Shown in pieces: positions 24,478 through 33,149 of a DNA stretch of 64,000 nucleotides (the first letter of the stretch is position 1; each line of letters begins with the position of its first letter). The stretch comes from Deltaproteobacteria bacterium (GTDB lineage Bacteria; Myxococcota; JADLHZ01). The stretch is taken from positions 84,676-148,675 of the forward strand of contig JADLHZ010000009.1 of the NCBI GenBank assembly GCA_020848545.1. Reading direction: 5' to 3'. The notes under the pieces are model-generated. The model was given only the letters and a program-made list of their open reading frames with translations. It was not told the origin of the DNA and made no database searches. The position numbers were made by a program, and so were the translations under genes.

Positions 24478-24867
24478 TCATCTTTCCCCGAGCTGCTTTT
24501 CGAGCTTGAACGCGAGCACGCGCGCGCGCCGGCCGGCCGGCGTCGCGGCGGCCTTGTCGATCGCGAACGCGCGCTCGAGCGCGGTCACCGCCATCGCCGG
24601 ATCGGCGGCTTCCATCGCCGCCTCGGCCAAGCACACGCAGACCTCTACGTCCTCCGGCATCAGCTCGAATAAACGCAAAAACCACCGCGCGGCTTCCGGC
24701 GCACGCTCCAGCCGGGCGAGCGCGAGCCCGACGGCGGCGACGAGCTCGGTGTCGCGGCTGCCGTCCGGCACCATCGGCAAGATGAGCTGCACGACGAGAT
24801 CGGGAGAGACGCGTAACAGATTCAACGCCGCGGTGCCCATCGCGCTCGGCTTGCGCTGGCTGCTCAT
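24478..24867 (-). CDS. TPR protein, SycD/LcrH-like chaperone candidate
   Basis: 129 residues from the ATG that overlaps the stop of the upstream 210-residue gene (ATGA). TPR-like hairpins: LVAAVGLALARLERAPEAAR, WFLRLFELMPEDVEVCVCLA and AAMEAADPAMAVTALERAFA, ending DKAAATPAGRRARVLAFKLEKQL, the tail shared by all four small TPR proteins. Its position after the 391/210-residue pair suggests that one or both are its clients. Some longer in-frame upstream starts exist but lie inside the 210-residue gene. Confidence 0.72.
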   Translation of the reverse strand: MSSQRKPSAMGTAALNLLRVSPDLVVQLILPMVPDGSRDTELVAAVGLALARLERAPEAARWFLRLFELMPEDVEVCVCLAEAAMEAADPAMAVTALERAFAIDKAAATPAGRRARVLAFKLEKQLGER

Positions 24868-25496
24868 GACACGACCCCGGTAGTCGTTGCCGCGACAATC
24901 GGCCGCGCCGCAAACGCTGCCGCAAGCAACGCCAACATATCTGCGCGCTGCTGCAACGTCTCTTTCAGCTCTGCCGCGGGCGGCTCGCGCTTGGCGAGAA
25001 GCGCCGCGAGCGGCTTCTCCAGCAGATCCGCGCAACGCGCGAGGACGAGCAGAGCCCACGTGTCCGGAGGGAACACATCGCTAAACCGGCCCGCGGCGAT
25101 CGCCAACGCGATGGCCGCGCGTCCTTGCGAATCGGGCGCACCGCCCCGGCAGGCTCGTCGCGTGGCGCCGGCCACCGCGTCGATCGCCGCCGCATCTTCT
25201 TTTGCGTGGCGCGCCAAGAACGCCTCGGCCGCCTTGCGCTCGCCACCAAGCAGGAGCGCGCGAACGGCGTCCTTGCGACGCATCATGCGCTCGCGCTCCG
25301 CCGGATCGCTGGGAAAGGGACCGAGGAGCGCGCGCACGACGAGCTCGGGCGGCAAGAGCGAGGTGAGCGCGACGAACTGGTCGGCGTCGGCGAGCTGTAG
25401 CGCGTAGGCGGCGGCCATCTCGCCGGCAGGCGGTTCGGTGACCGAGTCGGTGAGCTTGCGCAGGCGCTTTTTGAGCTCGTCGTTCTTCTTCTTCAT
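24864..25496 (-). CDS. Helical protein paralogous to the upstream 391-residue protein
   Basis: 210 residues with a Lys/Arg-rich start (KKKNDELKKRLRKL). GEMAAAYALQLADADQFVAL followed by TSLLPPELVVRALLG aligns with GDIGKRHALGLAEPKGFAAL and SLLLPPDRLAELA of the preceding gene, so the two share a domain of ~100 residues. The C-terminal half is Ala/Leu helical and may be mildly amphipathic, with no clear transmembrane helix. It overlaps both neighbours by 4 bp, so it is tightly coupled in the operon. No known family recognised. A gatekeeper, chaperone or small secreted role is possible but unsupported. Confidence 0.65.
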   Translation of the reverse strand: MKKKNDELKKRLRKLTDSVTEPPAGEMAAAYALQLADADQFVALTSLLPPELVVRALLGPFPSDPAERERMMRRKDAVRALLLGGERKAAEAFLARHAKEDAAAIDAVAGATRRACRGGAPDSQGRAAIALAIAAGRFSDVFPPDTWALLVLARCADLLEKPLAALLAKREPPAAELKETLQQRADMLALLAAAFAARPIVAATTTGVVS

Positions 25497-26668
25497 GCGC
25501 TATCGCCCGCGCGGACGTGGCTGGCGACGATCTTCGACACTTGCTCGTGCCAGCCGGCACGCCGCTCGAAGAAGGATTGTAGACGTTGCTTCGTCGCTTC
25601 GTTCTTGGCGTCGAGCGCCGCCGCTTCGCGCTGACCGTCGTCCGTGCGCGCCGCGATGCGTTCGCGCGCGCCGCTGACGTCTTTCCAGGCGACGTCGCCC
25701 TCCGCGGCGGGTGCGCGCTGGGATCCGGCGCTGCCATACAGCGTCTCCTCCGCGCTCACGCGCAAAACCGGCGGCTCGCCGGCGCCGTCGAGCGTGCCGC
25801 GCACGACACGCACGGGTTGCTCTGACGCAAAACGTGCGAAGTCGACAACTTTGGCGTCGATGCGCCGCGGATCTTTCGGATCTTTGATCGCGACACGCTC
25901 GTCGTAGCGCGCGTGCAGCTCTTTTTCGAGCCGCGCGCTCTCGCCGTCGAGGGCACCGGCGAACGCGGTCAACGCTTGGCGCGCCGGCGCCGCGGCGCTA
26001 CGGAGCTCGGCCTGCCCGCGAGCCTCGTCGAGCAGCGCTGGCAGCTCACCGTCGCCGCCGGCTTTGATGAGCACCGTCGCCGCAATGCTGTCGGCGCCGA
26101 CGTTCGCATTGGCAAGCACCGCCGCATGACCGCTGAGCGCTTGCCGAAGCTGCTCGGGCGACGCACGCGTGGCGAGTAATTGCCCAAGCGCACCCGCCAT
26201 CGCGCTCAGCGCGTCCGCCACGGCCGGCGGGAGTTGATTCAGAAACAACTCGGCGCTCGCGCGCTCTTCACGCAAGAGCTTGCCGCCCGCATCACCGCGC
26301 GTCGCCAGTTCGGCGAGCCGGTCCGGCGGAAGCAGCAAGCTCAAGGCGGCAAAGCCCTTCGGCTCGGCGAGCCCGAGGGCGTGCCTCTTGCCGATGTCTC
26401 CGGTCGGAGACGTCGTCACGCTGGCGGCGAGCGCACCGACGTGCTCTTTCAGCGTCTCGAGCTGCGCCTGCGTGAGCGGCGGCGCGTCGAGCGCGCCGGC
26501 GGCGGCGCCAGCAGTTCGCGCCGAGACGGCCGGACCCTGGGCCGTCGCCCGATCGAGACCTCGTGGCTGGACGTCGGCGACGGTCTCAGTGGCCTTCGTC
26601 TCCGTTGCCGGCGCCGTTTCTTCGGTCGGCGTCGTCGGGATTGTTCCTGGCGGTTCTCGAACTCGCAT
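25493..26668 (-). CDS. Putative secreted or accessory protein of cluster 2
   Basis: 391 residues from the ATG at 26668, preceded by GAGGACG. The first ~70 residues are Pro/Thr/Glu/Ala-rich and probably disordered, like type III N-terminal regions. Then comes the LLPP-containing helical domain shared with the next gene. Further on, ELHARYDERVAIKDPKDPRR and FARFASEQPVRVVRG resemble RHEYDVR...FEDYCASQQLAVKRG of the 1134-residue protein. The end (LQSFFERRAGWHEQVSKIVA) loosely recalls the LQ...RRAKI..MLSN tail of the large proteins. It lies between two small TPR genes, as expected for a chaperone client. No enzymatic motif seen. Confidence 0.6.
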   Translation of the reverse strand: MRVREPPGTIPTTPTEETAPATETKATETVADVQPRGLDRATAQGPAVSARTAGAAAGALDAPPLTQAQLETLKEHVGALAASVTTSPTGDIGKRHALGLAEPKGFAALSLLLPPDRLAELATRGDAGGKLLREERASAELFLNQLPPAVADALSAMAGALGQLLATRASPEQLRQALSGHAAVLANANVGADSIAATVLIKAGGDGELPALLDEARGQAELRSAAAPARQALTAFAGALDGESARLEKELHARYDERVAIKDPKDPRRIDAKVVDFARFASEQPVRVVRGTLDGAGEPPVLRVSAEETLYGSAGSQRAPAAEGDVAWKDVSGARERIAARTDDGQREAAALDAKNEATKQRLQSFFERRAGWHEQVSKIVASHVRAGDSA

Positions 26669-26676
26669 GGGCGTCC

Positions 26677-27081
26677 TCAGCTCTGCAGCCGGCGTTTGAT
26701 CTCTTTTTGCATCCGCACGATCACGACCCGCGCGCGCACCCCGCTCGGATGTCGCATTTGCGGATCGCGTTGGCAACAAAGCTTCAGCTCGGCGAGCGCG
26801 CCTTTGTAGTCGAGCAGGTCAATGAGCAGCTCGGCGTAAGCGACGCGAATGTCGAGGTTGTCGGGCTCGAGCGCCAAAGCCTGACGCAGCGCAAACACCG
26901 CGTACTTGTGCTCGTTCTCGGCGAGATCGAGGAGCGCGAGCGCGTGCCAGGCATCCGCTCGCCGGGGTTCTGTCGAGACCACGCGCGCGACCATTTCGCG
27001 AGCGCCGCGCGGAGAGCGTTCGCGGCTCTGCCATGCGAGGCGCAGCACGCGATCGTTTTGGGCTTTCTGTGCCGTGCTCAT
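26677..27081 (-). CDS. TPR protein, SycD/LcrH-like chaperone candidate
   Basis: 134 residues from ATG 27081 (GTG 27084 also in frame); AAGGGA lies upstream. TPR hairpins: ADAWHALALLDLAENEHKYA, VFALRQALALEPDNLDIRVA and YAELLIDLLDYKGALAELKL, then CCQRDPQMRHPSGVRARVVI and a basic end. The PSG.RAR segment corresponds to PAG.RAR in the other three. It lies 4 bp after the 1134-residue gene and 8 bp before the 391-residue gene. By analogy with SycD/LcrH it should bind the N-terminal region of the large protein. Confidence 0.75.
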   Translation of the reverse strand: MSTAQKAQNDRVLRLAWQSRERSPRGAREMVARVVSTEPRRADAWHALALLDLAENEHKYAVFALRQALALEPDNLDIRVAYAELLIDLLDYKGALAELKLCCQRDPQMRHPSGVRARVVIVRMQKEIKRRLQS

Positions 27082-27085
27082 CACT

Positions 27086-30000
27086 CTATCCCTTCAGATT
27101 GGCGACGATGTTGCCGCGCGTCTCGCTCGCCTTCTTCATCATGTTCGAGAGCATGTCGAAGATCTTCGCGCGGCGATCTTGGTAGAGCTGTAGCTTCATC
27201 GCCAGCTCGTTCGTGATGTCGCCGAGCGTGTCCTTCTTGCCTTCCCACTCGTCGATCACCGCCTTCAGCTCGCCCATCGAGATCTGGCGCAGATCACTGT
27301 AGACGGGCGGCTTGTCGCGCTCCTCCGCCGCCACCAGCTGCGCGATCGCCGCGCTGACCGCTGGGGACGGGGGTGTCCCGGTGCCCTGCCGACCGCCGTT
27401 GTTGTTGCCGCCATTGTTGTTTGTGTTGTTGTTCGTACTGCCGCCGGCCGGCGTTTTCTTCTTCTCCGCGTCGATGAGCGCCTTCACTTGCGCGCCTGTT
27501 TTCTCATCGGGTTGACGCGCCGTGTTCACGTGCAGATCGTTCGTCAGGAATCCCGTGAGCCCGTCGCGCCACTTGTTCTGATCTTCCGTGCTCCACTGCG
27601 GCGCGGTCTGGTGGTGGCCCCACGGCGAGATGTGGTTGGTATGGGTGTACGGCTGCGTCGGGCTCGGGTGCGTATTGAGAAAGGCCTCGCCGGTGCGAAA
27701 GATCCCGTTCGGTTGGCTCGGGTTGAGGCCGGCGGCACCGAGATCGCGCGCGATCTCGGCGAGCTGCAGCTGCACGTAGGCCTCGGCTTTGGCGCGCGCC
27801 GCGGGTCCCTGCGTCTGCTCGATCACCCGTAGCTTGGCGGCGAGCTGGCTCTTGGCGTCGGTCTTCGTGTGATTGAAGCTTTTCGTGTTGTGGACCGTGT
27901 CCTCGGCGATCTGCGTGTTGACGTCGAGGATCAAGTCGTCGAGCCGCGAGGCGTCCTCGGGGTTCAGGCGGCCGCGCGCCTCGACGATCGCCTTATGTAG
28001 AGTCTTTTCCGTCTCGCTGTAGGCGGCCGTACCGGACGGCGGACTGGTCATCAACTCGCGCAGGATCTCGGTCTGGGTCTTTCCGACGGAAGGGTAGTAG
28101 CTCGCCTCGAGCGCTTCGAGCTCGTCGGCCGAGAGGGAGCTGGTGATGCGCCCATCGTTGTTCGTGCCCGCGCCCGCCGGCGGCCCAGGGGGCGGTGAGT
28201 CTGCATATTGCTTCGCCTTGGCCGCGGCGGCGTTCTTGGCCTTGTTGGCGGCGTACTTGGCCTCGCAGTCGACCTTGGAAAAAAAGGTGGTCGTGTCGGC
28301 AAGGAGCAAGGGATCGTAGACGTTCGCCTCGCTCGGGCCCCAGATCCAATGCGTCTTGCCCTTGCAGTCGACGCAGCAGTCGTTGTTGCTGCCGCAGAGC
28401 CCCTTGCAGATCACACTCGACGAGCGGAACGGATTGCCGATCCCCGCGTCCGTCTTCGAACGCTCGAGCATCTTGTGGCCGTTCACGAGCAACGCATTGA
28501 CGTAGTTCTTGGCGAAGTCTTTGTCGTCGCCAAAAGCGTTGATCGCGGTCGTGAGCGCGTCCCTCGAGGCCTTCATCTGCGTTTCTTGCTCGCCGACCCA
28601 ATCGTTTGCCCAGGCCTTGGCGGCGCCGAGCGCCATCATGTCGTTGACGTACTTGGCGAGCGCGTCGTTGAGCTTCGCGGTCAAGACGGGATCTTTGAGC
28701 AGCGACAGCCCGATCCTCACGATGTCGGCTTCGACGTTCGGCCCGGTCGAGAGCGTGAGCCCCGCGAACGGATCCTTGTCGACGTTGCCGCCGTCCTTGG
28801 CCGCATTGAAGAAGGCGTTCACGGCCGCCGTCGCGTTGCTCATCCCCGGCGACAAACCCGGCCCTGCCGGCGCCGAGGTCGTCAGCCACGATTCGAACGC
28901 TTCGTTACCCGCGCCCGGGTTCGCGGCGTTGAAGTACTCGCGCAGCGCCGCCCGCTGCTGCTCGGAGATGTTGATGACGGCGTTGCCACCGCTGTCGCCG
29001 CTCACGTTGCTCAGATCGACGTCGGAGTTCTTGGTCTTCCAATCCGTGATGAACGCGTTGACGATCCCGTCTTGGCTCGCCGTCGCCGGCAAGGTCAGCC
29101 CGAGCCCGCCGGAAGCCTTCGGCGACAGCAGAAACGCCTCGAACGAGACGTGCTTGCGCAGCGACGCGTCCTTGCTCCACATCGCCTTCAGGTCGGCGAG
29201 CGCCTCGGGCGCGACCTTGAGGCGCCTCGCTTCGAGCACGAGCTGCGCTGGAATCTTGTTGCCGTTGCCGTCGAAGATCTCCGGGCCCTTCTGAGGGTAG
29301 TAGACGACGTTCGCGCTGACATCGAGCGCGAGGCCGCCGACCGGCAAGCCGTTCTCGTCGACGGCGTTTGGATCGCCGCGTTTTACCGCCAGTTGCTGCG
29401 ACGCGCAGTAATCCTCGAACGACGTGATGCTCGGTTCGATGTGCAGGTTCTTGTCGTCGCTCGCGCAGCGCACGTCATACTCGTGACGCAGGCGCTTTTG
29501 CATCTCGGCCTGCTGCTTCTTCAGCGCCACGACGTGCTCGCGCACGGCTTTCTTCTGCGCGTTGTTCGCCTTCACCTCGTTGATCATGCTGCGCAGATCG
29601 TCGGTGGCGTCGCGCCCGCACTCCATCATGACGATCTGCACGAGCGAATCGATGTCGCCGTCGCCGACCGGCAGGCTGCCAAAGGTGCTGCCGAGGCTCT
29701 TTTCGAAGGCGAGCACATCTGGTCCTGGCAATGAGACAGGCCCAAGGCCGAAGCGAACGCCTTCGTCGACCTCGTCGGTCATGCGCTTGGACGCGTCTTT
29801 GCCGGCGGTCCTTGCGGCCCCAGGCTCCGCCTTCGCTTCGGTCCCCGTGAGCTTGGCGTGGCGCAGCGCCTTGGCGACGCTCGCCGGCAAGAACTCGGCG
29901 AAGCGCGTCTGCACCTGCTCCGTGAGCTTGGCGACCGCCGCCTGCGTCGGCGGCGGCAGCGTCGAGATCAGGCGATCGATCGTCGCCTGCTCGACCTTCG

Positions 30001-30490
30001 CCGTGAGCGCGTCGGCGACGGCGTCGTCGACGATCAAGCCGCGATCACCCAGGCGGTTCGCCGTCTCGAACATCCACTCGGCGGGCAACGCGCTGGTGTC
30101 GACCGGTTTCTCGATCTCCGGACGATTGAGCTCGAACTTCCCCGCCACGCGCACGTCGCTCGGCTTCTCGCCCATCTGCTCGATCAGCTGGGCGACCTCG
30201 GCCGAAACCGCCTCGAGGTCGGCGTCCGACGTCGGCTCGGACGCCTTCTGCGCCATCGTGGCAGCGAGGGGACCGCCGCTCTTGAAATCGTCGTTCGAGG
30301 CAAAGGCAAGGCGTGTCGCTTCGACGCCCGCTTGCCCGGCCACGTTCGCCGCCCCGGGATCGAGCCCGGCCGCCGCCTCGTTCGTCCCTGCCTCACCGAT
30401 TTTTCCCGCGTTCGCGGGGGTTTCCGCCGGTGACGCTGGGCGTTCAAGCGCGGCCGGGACGGGTCGGTCGACTTTGTCGGGGATTCGCAT
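27086..30490 (-). CDS. Putative secreted protein with TPR chaperone partner (substrate 3 of 3)
   Basis: 1134 residues from ATG 30490; no Sec signal. The N-terminal ~70 residues are Pro/Ala/Gly-rich. DIDSLVQIVMMECG near 280-293 leads to ANNAQKKAVREH and a coiled coil, then EYDVR...FEDYC. Repeated helical segments follow (EALADLKAMWSKD, QRAALREYFNAANPG). A Cys cluster near 693-708 (CKGLC, then DCCVDCKG) stands out in a Cys-poor protein. An Asn/Gly-rich linker (NNNTNNNGGNNNGG) near 1030 precedes the C-terminal coiled coil LQLYQDRRAKIFDMLSNMMK and NIVANLKG. It heads cluster 2, 93 bp after the aminotransferase stop, with only a weak ribosome-binding site. Confidence 0.75.
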   Translation of the reverse strand: MRIPDKVDRPVPAALERPASPAETPANAGKIGEAGTNEAAAGLDPGAANVAGQAGVEATRLAFASNDDFKSGGPLAATMAQKASEPTSDADLEAVSAEVAQLIEQMGEKPSDVRVAGKFELNRPEIEKPVDTSALPAEWMFETANRLGDRGLIVDDAVADALTAKVEQATIDRLISTLPPPTQAAVAKLTEQVQTRFAEFLPASVAKALRHAKLTGTEAKAEPGAARTAGKDASKRMTDEVDEGVRFGLGPVSLPGPDVLAFEKSLGSTFGSLPVGDGDIDSLVQIVMMECGRDATDDLRSMINEVKANNAQKKAVREHVVALKKQQAEMQKRLRHEYDVRCASDDKNLHIEPSITSFEDYCASQQLAVKRGDPNAVDENGLPVGGLALDVSANVVYYPQKGPEIFDGNGNKIPAQLVLEARRLKVAPEALADLKAMWSKDASLRKHVSFEAFLLSPKASGGLGLTLPATASQDGIVNAFITDWKTKNSDVDLSNVSGDSGGNAVINISEQQRAALREYFNAANPGAGNEAFESWLTTSAPAGPGLSPGMSNATAAVNAFFNAAKDGGNVDKDPFAGLTLSTGPNVEADIVRIGLSLLKDPVLTAKLNDALAKYVNDMMALGAAKAWANDWVGEQETQMKASRDALTTAINAFGDDKDFAKNYVNALLVNGHKMLERSKTDAGIGNPFRSSSVICKGLCGSNNDCCVDCKGKTHWIWGPSEANVYDPLLLADTTTFFSKVDCEAKYAANKAKNAAAAKAKQYADSPPPGPPAGAGTNNDGRITSSLSADELEALEASYYPSVGKTQTEILRELMTSPPSGTAAYSETEKTLHKAIVEARGRLNPEDASRLDDLILDVNTQIAEDTVHNTKSFNHTKTDAKSQLAAKLRVIEQTQGPAARAKAEAYVQLQLAEIARDLGAAGLNPSQPNGIFRTGEAFLNTHPSPTQPYTHTNHISPWGHHQTAPQWSTEDQNKWRDGLTGFLTNDLHVNTARQPDEKTGAQVKALIDAEKKKTPAGGSTNNNTNNNGGNNNGGRQGTGTPPSPAVSAAIAQLVAAEERDKPPVYSDLRQISMGELKAVIDEWEGKKDTLGDITNELAMKLQLYQDRRAKIFDMLSNMMKKASETRGNIVANLKG

Positions 30491-30583
30491 ACCGGGAGCA
30501 TACAAGCGACCCCCCGCAGAAGCACGCCAACCACCACCGCCTCTACGCCACGACTGAGCGTCTTTGTGACTGGCCCCGCTTCG

Positions 30584-31690
30584 TCAGCGCGCGAAGAACG
30601 TGGCGATGCCTTCCGCGACGTAAGCGATCTCATCGTCCGAAAGCTCGGGGAAGATCGGCAGCGCGAGCGAGGTCTTCGCGAGCTTCTCGGCGTTCGGCAA
30701 ATCGCCGGGCTTGCCGCCGAGCGGGGCGAAGCACGCCTGCAGGTGCAGCGGCACCGGGTAGTACACCTTCGTCGCGATCTGCCGCTCTTTGAGGAACGCC
30801 TGCAGCGCGTCGCGCCGATCGTCTTTCAACACGATGACGTACTGATTGAAGATGTGCCGGTTCTTGCCCGCTTGCGGCAGCTCGAGGTCGAGGCCACCGA
30901 GCAACTTCGTGTAGAGCGCGGCGTTCTGCTGGCGCTTCTTCGTCGATGCGTCGAGGTGCGGCAGCTTCACGGCGATCAGCGCCGCCTGCAGCGCGTCGAT
31001 GCGGAAGTTCCCGCCGACGACGGCGTGGTGATACTCGCTTTTCCCGCCATGCACGCGCAGGATCCGCAGTTGCTCGTGCAGCGCGGCATCGTTCGTCGTC
31101 ACGAAGCCGGCGTCGCCGAGCGCGCCCAAGTTCTTCGACGGGAAGAACGAGAAGCAGCCGATCGCGCCCATCGAGCCCGCGCGCTTGCCGTCATACTCGG
31201 CGCCGATCGCTTGCGCCGCGTCTTCGATGATCGGCAGCGAAAGCTTCGCCAGCGCGTTCATGTCGGCGCACTGGCCGAAGAGGTGCACCGGCATCAGCGC
31301 CTTCGTCTTCTTTGTGATCGCTCGTTCCGCGGCCTTCACGTCGATGTTGAAGGTGTGCGGATCGACGTCGACGAACACCGGCTTCGCGCCGATGCGCCAG
31401 ATCGCGCCGGCCGTCGCGAAGAAGGAATACGTGGGGCAGATGACTTCGTCGCCCGGGCCGACGTTCAACGCGAGCAGCGCCATGATCAGCGCGTCGCTGC
31501 CGGACGACACGCCGAGCGCGTGCTTCGTGCCGCAGTACTCCGCACACGCTTTTTCGAGCGCTTCGACCTCGGGCCCCAAGATGTAGTGGCCGCTCGTGAG
31601 GACGCGATCGAACGCGCGCCGCATCTCGTCGTCGATGTCTTTTGGCTGCCGCCGCAGGTCGAGCAGCGGGACCTTCGTCACGGTGTTCAC
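30584..31690 (-). CDS. DegT/DnrJ/EryC1/StrS-family sugar aminotransferase
   Basis: 368 residues from a GTG start. PLP-dependent aminotransferase of the DegT/StrS family, which aminates keto-sugar nucleotides for surface glycans. Visible motifs: SGHYILGPEVEALEKACAEY, GVSSGSDALIMALLALNVGPG (phosphate-binding loop), GDEVICPTYSFFATAGAI, IEDAAQAIGA (pyridine-N contact Asp), and FSFFPSKNLGALGDAG with the Schiff-base Lys at about 186. The C-terminus (NAEKLAKTSLALPIFPELSD) is characteristic. It follows the flavoprotein gene by 10 bp on the same strand. The exact sugar cannot be told. Confidence 0.93.
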   Translation of the reverse strand: MNTVTKVPLLDLRRQPKDIDDEMRRAFDRVLTSGHYILGPEVEALEKACAEYCGTKHALGVSSGSDALIMALLALNVGPGDEVICPTYSFFATAGAIWRIGAKPVFVDVDPHTFNIDVKAAERAITKKTKALMPVHLFGQCADMNALAKLSLPIIEDAAQAIGAEYDGKRAGSMGAIGCFSFFPSKNLGALGDAGFVTTNDAALHEQLRILRVHGGKSEYHHAVVGGNFRIDALQAALIAVKLPHLDASTKKRQQNAALYTKLLGGLDLELPQAGKNRHIFNQYVIVLKDDRRDALQAFLKERQIATKVYYPVPLHLQACFAPLGGKPGDLPNAEKLAKTSLALPIFPELSDDEIAYVAEGIATFFAR

Positions 31691-31700
31691 GTCACGCTGC

Positions 31701-33149
31701 TCATGCCACGCGCAGCTGGCTCTTGATGTAGCGGCGCGCGTCTTCCGGGCTCTTCGGAATGTAGATGCCGTCGAACAAGCCGCGGAACGCTTCGCCGACG
31801 TACTTGACGGTCGCGCCGGAGAGGCCGACGAGCGCATCACGCTTGGATCCGAGCTCGCTCTCCTTCGACAGCTTCACGAGCTCGATGAGCCCATAGCCGA
31901 CGACGCGCGCGTACTGCCGCGCCATGACGCTCATGCGCCCTTCGTAGGTCGAGAGCAGCGCCATCGACGCCGCGCGCCCGGACTTGCTGCGATGCCAGTA
32001 CGACAGGATACCCATGCGCAGCAGCTCCATCGCCGGTGTGCGCTCGCTGAAGCAGCGGTACAACGCCTCGGCGAGGGCCATGCGCGTGCGCGTCGGACCT
32101 TCGCGCAGGAAGGTGTAGCGGCGAAGCGCGATCTTGAGGTTGCCCTGCGCGTCGCTGATCGCCTGGCGCAGGCGCATCGCATCGCGCGTCGACACGCTGA
32201 TGCCGGTGGCCGTCAACGGATGGCAGCAACCGCCTGCGTCGCCGACGCACACGAGGCGGCCCTTGGTCAGCGCGCGCGGCGAGATCGTGTAGTTGGCGGA
32301 GACGAGCGCTTGCTGCGTCTGCATGGCTTGCTTGATGTCGCTGCGCAGCGGCTCCGGGATGGGCTCGAGGTACGCCGGATCGCGCTCCAACGCCTTCACG
32401 CCATCCGGGTTGTCTTGGATATCGAACATCACGCGGACTTCGTTCGGCGCGATCTGATATGCGAGCGCCGGCGACGGACCGCCGACGAACACGTGACCGA
32501 AGCCCGGATGCGGCAGGCGGCCGTTCTTCAAGTGGTAACCGACCATCGTCGAGAGGCGCGTGCGATCGTCTTCGATGCCGGCCATCTTGCGAATGTTCGA
32601 GGTGCGACCGTCGGCGGCGACCAGCAATTGCGCCTTCAGCTGCAGCTCGCGCTTGCCCTTGATGATCGTGACCAGAGCGTATTCATCGCTGGAGACGTCG
32701 ACGGCGGTGACCCGCGCGCCTTTCCACACCGTGACGTGCGGGAGCTTTTCGACGTGCGCCAACATCGCCTTCGTCATCTGCGCGTGCTCGATGGCGTGGC
32801 CTTGAATGCGCATGCCGTCGACCGAGGTGTACGGCAACACGAACGCGCCGCTGTCGGTGAGGACGCTGCCTGTTTCGGCGCTGATCCGCTCGCGTTGCTG
32901 ATGCGCAAAGACGGCGAAGCCATAGACCGGCGTGCCACCGGCGTTTTCGAGCGCCGGGAGCAATCCGAGCTCGGCGAGATCGCTCGTTCCCGGCGGGTGG
33001 ATCAATTCGCCGGCGAGGCGCTTCGTGTTGTCGAGGCCCGGCTCCACGATGAGGATGCGGTAGCCAAACTCACCGAGCGCTGCCGCCACCGATGCTCCGG
33101 CGAGGCCGCCCCCTGCGATGATCACGTCAAACTCATGCGTTCCGAACAT
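31701..33149 (-). CDS. FAD-dependent monooxygenase, squalene-epoxidase-like
   Basis: 482 residues. The dinucleotide-binding start is DVIIAGGGLAGASVAAALGE with the closing acid in ILIVEPG. The GD motif that contacts FAD ribityl is RLVCVGDAGGCCHPLTATGI. AADGRTSNIRK is the DG segment of aromatic-hydroxylase-type flavoproteins. The length, the HPLTATG motif and the long hydrophobic C-terminal helices (YARVVGYGLIELVKLS) recall squalene monooxygenase more than UbiH, and membrane association is likely. An isoprenoid/sterol or other lipid substrate is inferred. It is the first gene of a two-gene unit with the aminotransferase. Confidence 0.8.
   Translation of the reverse strand: MFGTHEFDVIIAGGGLAGASVAAALGEFGYRILIVEPGLDNTKRLAGELIHPPGTSDLAELGLLPALENAGGTPVYGFAVFAHQQRERISAETGSVLTDSGAFVLPYTSVDGMRIQGHAIEHAQMTKAMLAHVEKLPHVTVWKGARVTAVDVSSDEYALVTIIKGKRELQLKAQLLVAADGRTSNIRKMAGIEDDRTRLSTMVGYHLKNGRLPHPGFGHVFVGGPSPALAYQIAPNEVRVMFDIQDNPDGVKALERDPAYLEPIPEPLRSDIKQAMQTQQALVSANYTISPRALTKGRLVCVGDAGGCCHPLTATGISVSTRDAMRLRQAISDAQGNLKIALRRYTFLREGPTRTRMALAEALYRCFSERTPAMELLRMGILSYWHRSKSGRAASMALLSTYEGRMSVMARQYARVVGYGLIELVKLSKESELGSKRDALVGLSGATVKYVGEAFRGLFDGIYIPKSPEDARRYIKSQLRVA

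Noticed and set aside
30491..30583. TTGGCGTGCTTCTGC on the minus strand as a sigma-54 promoter for the 1134-residue gene.
   Set aside because: GG and GC are separated by 9 bp, not the required 10, and the -24 box is degenerate.
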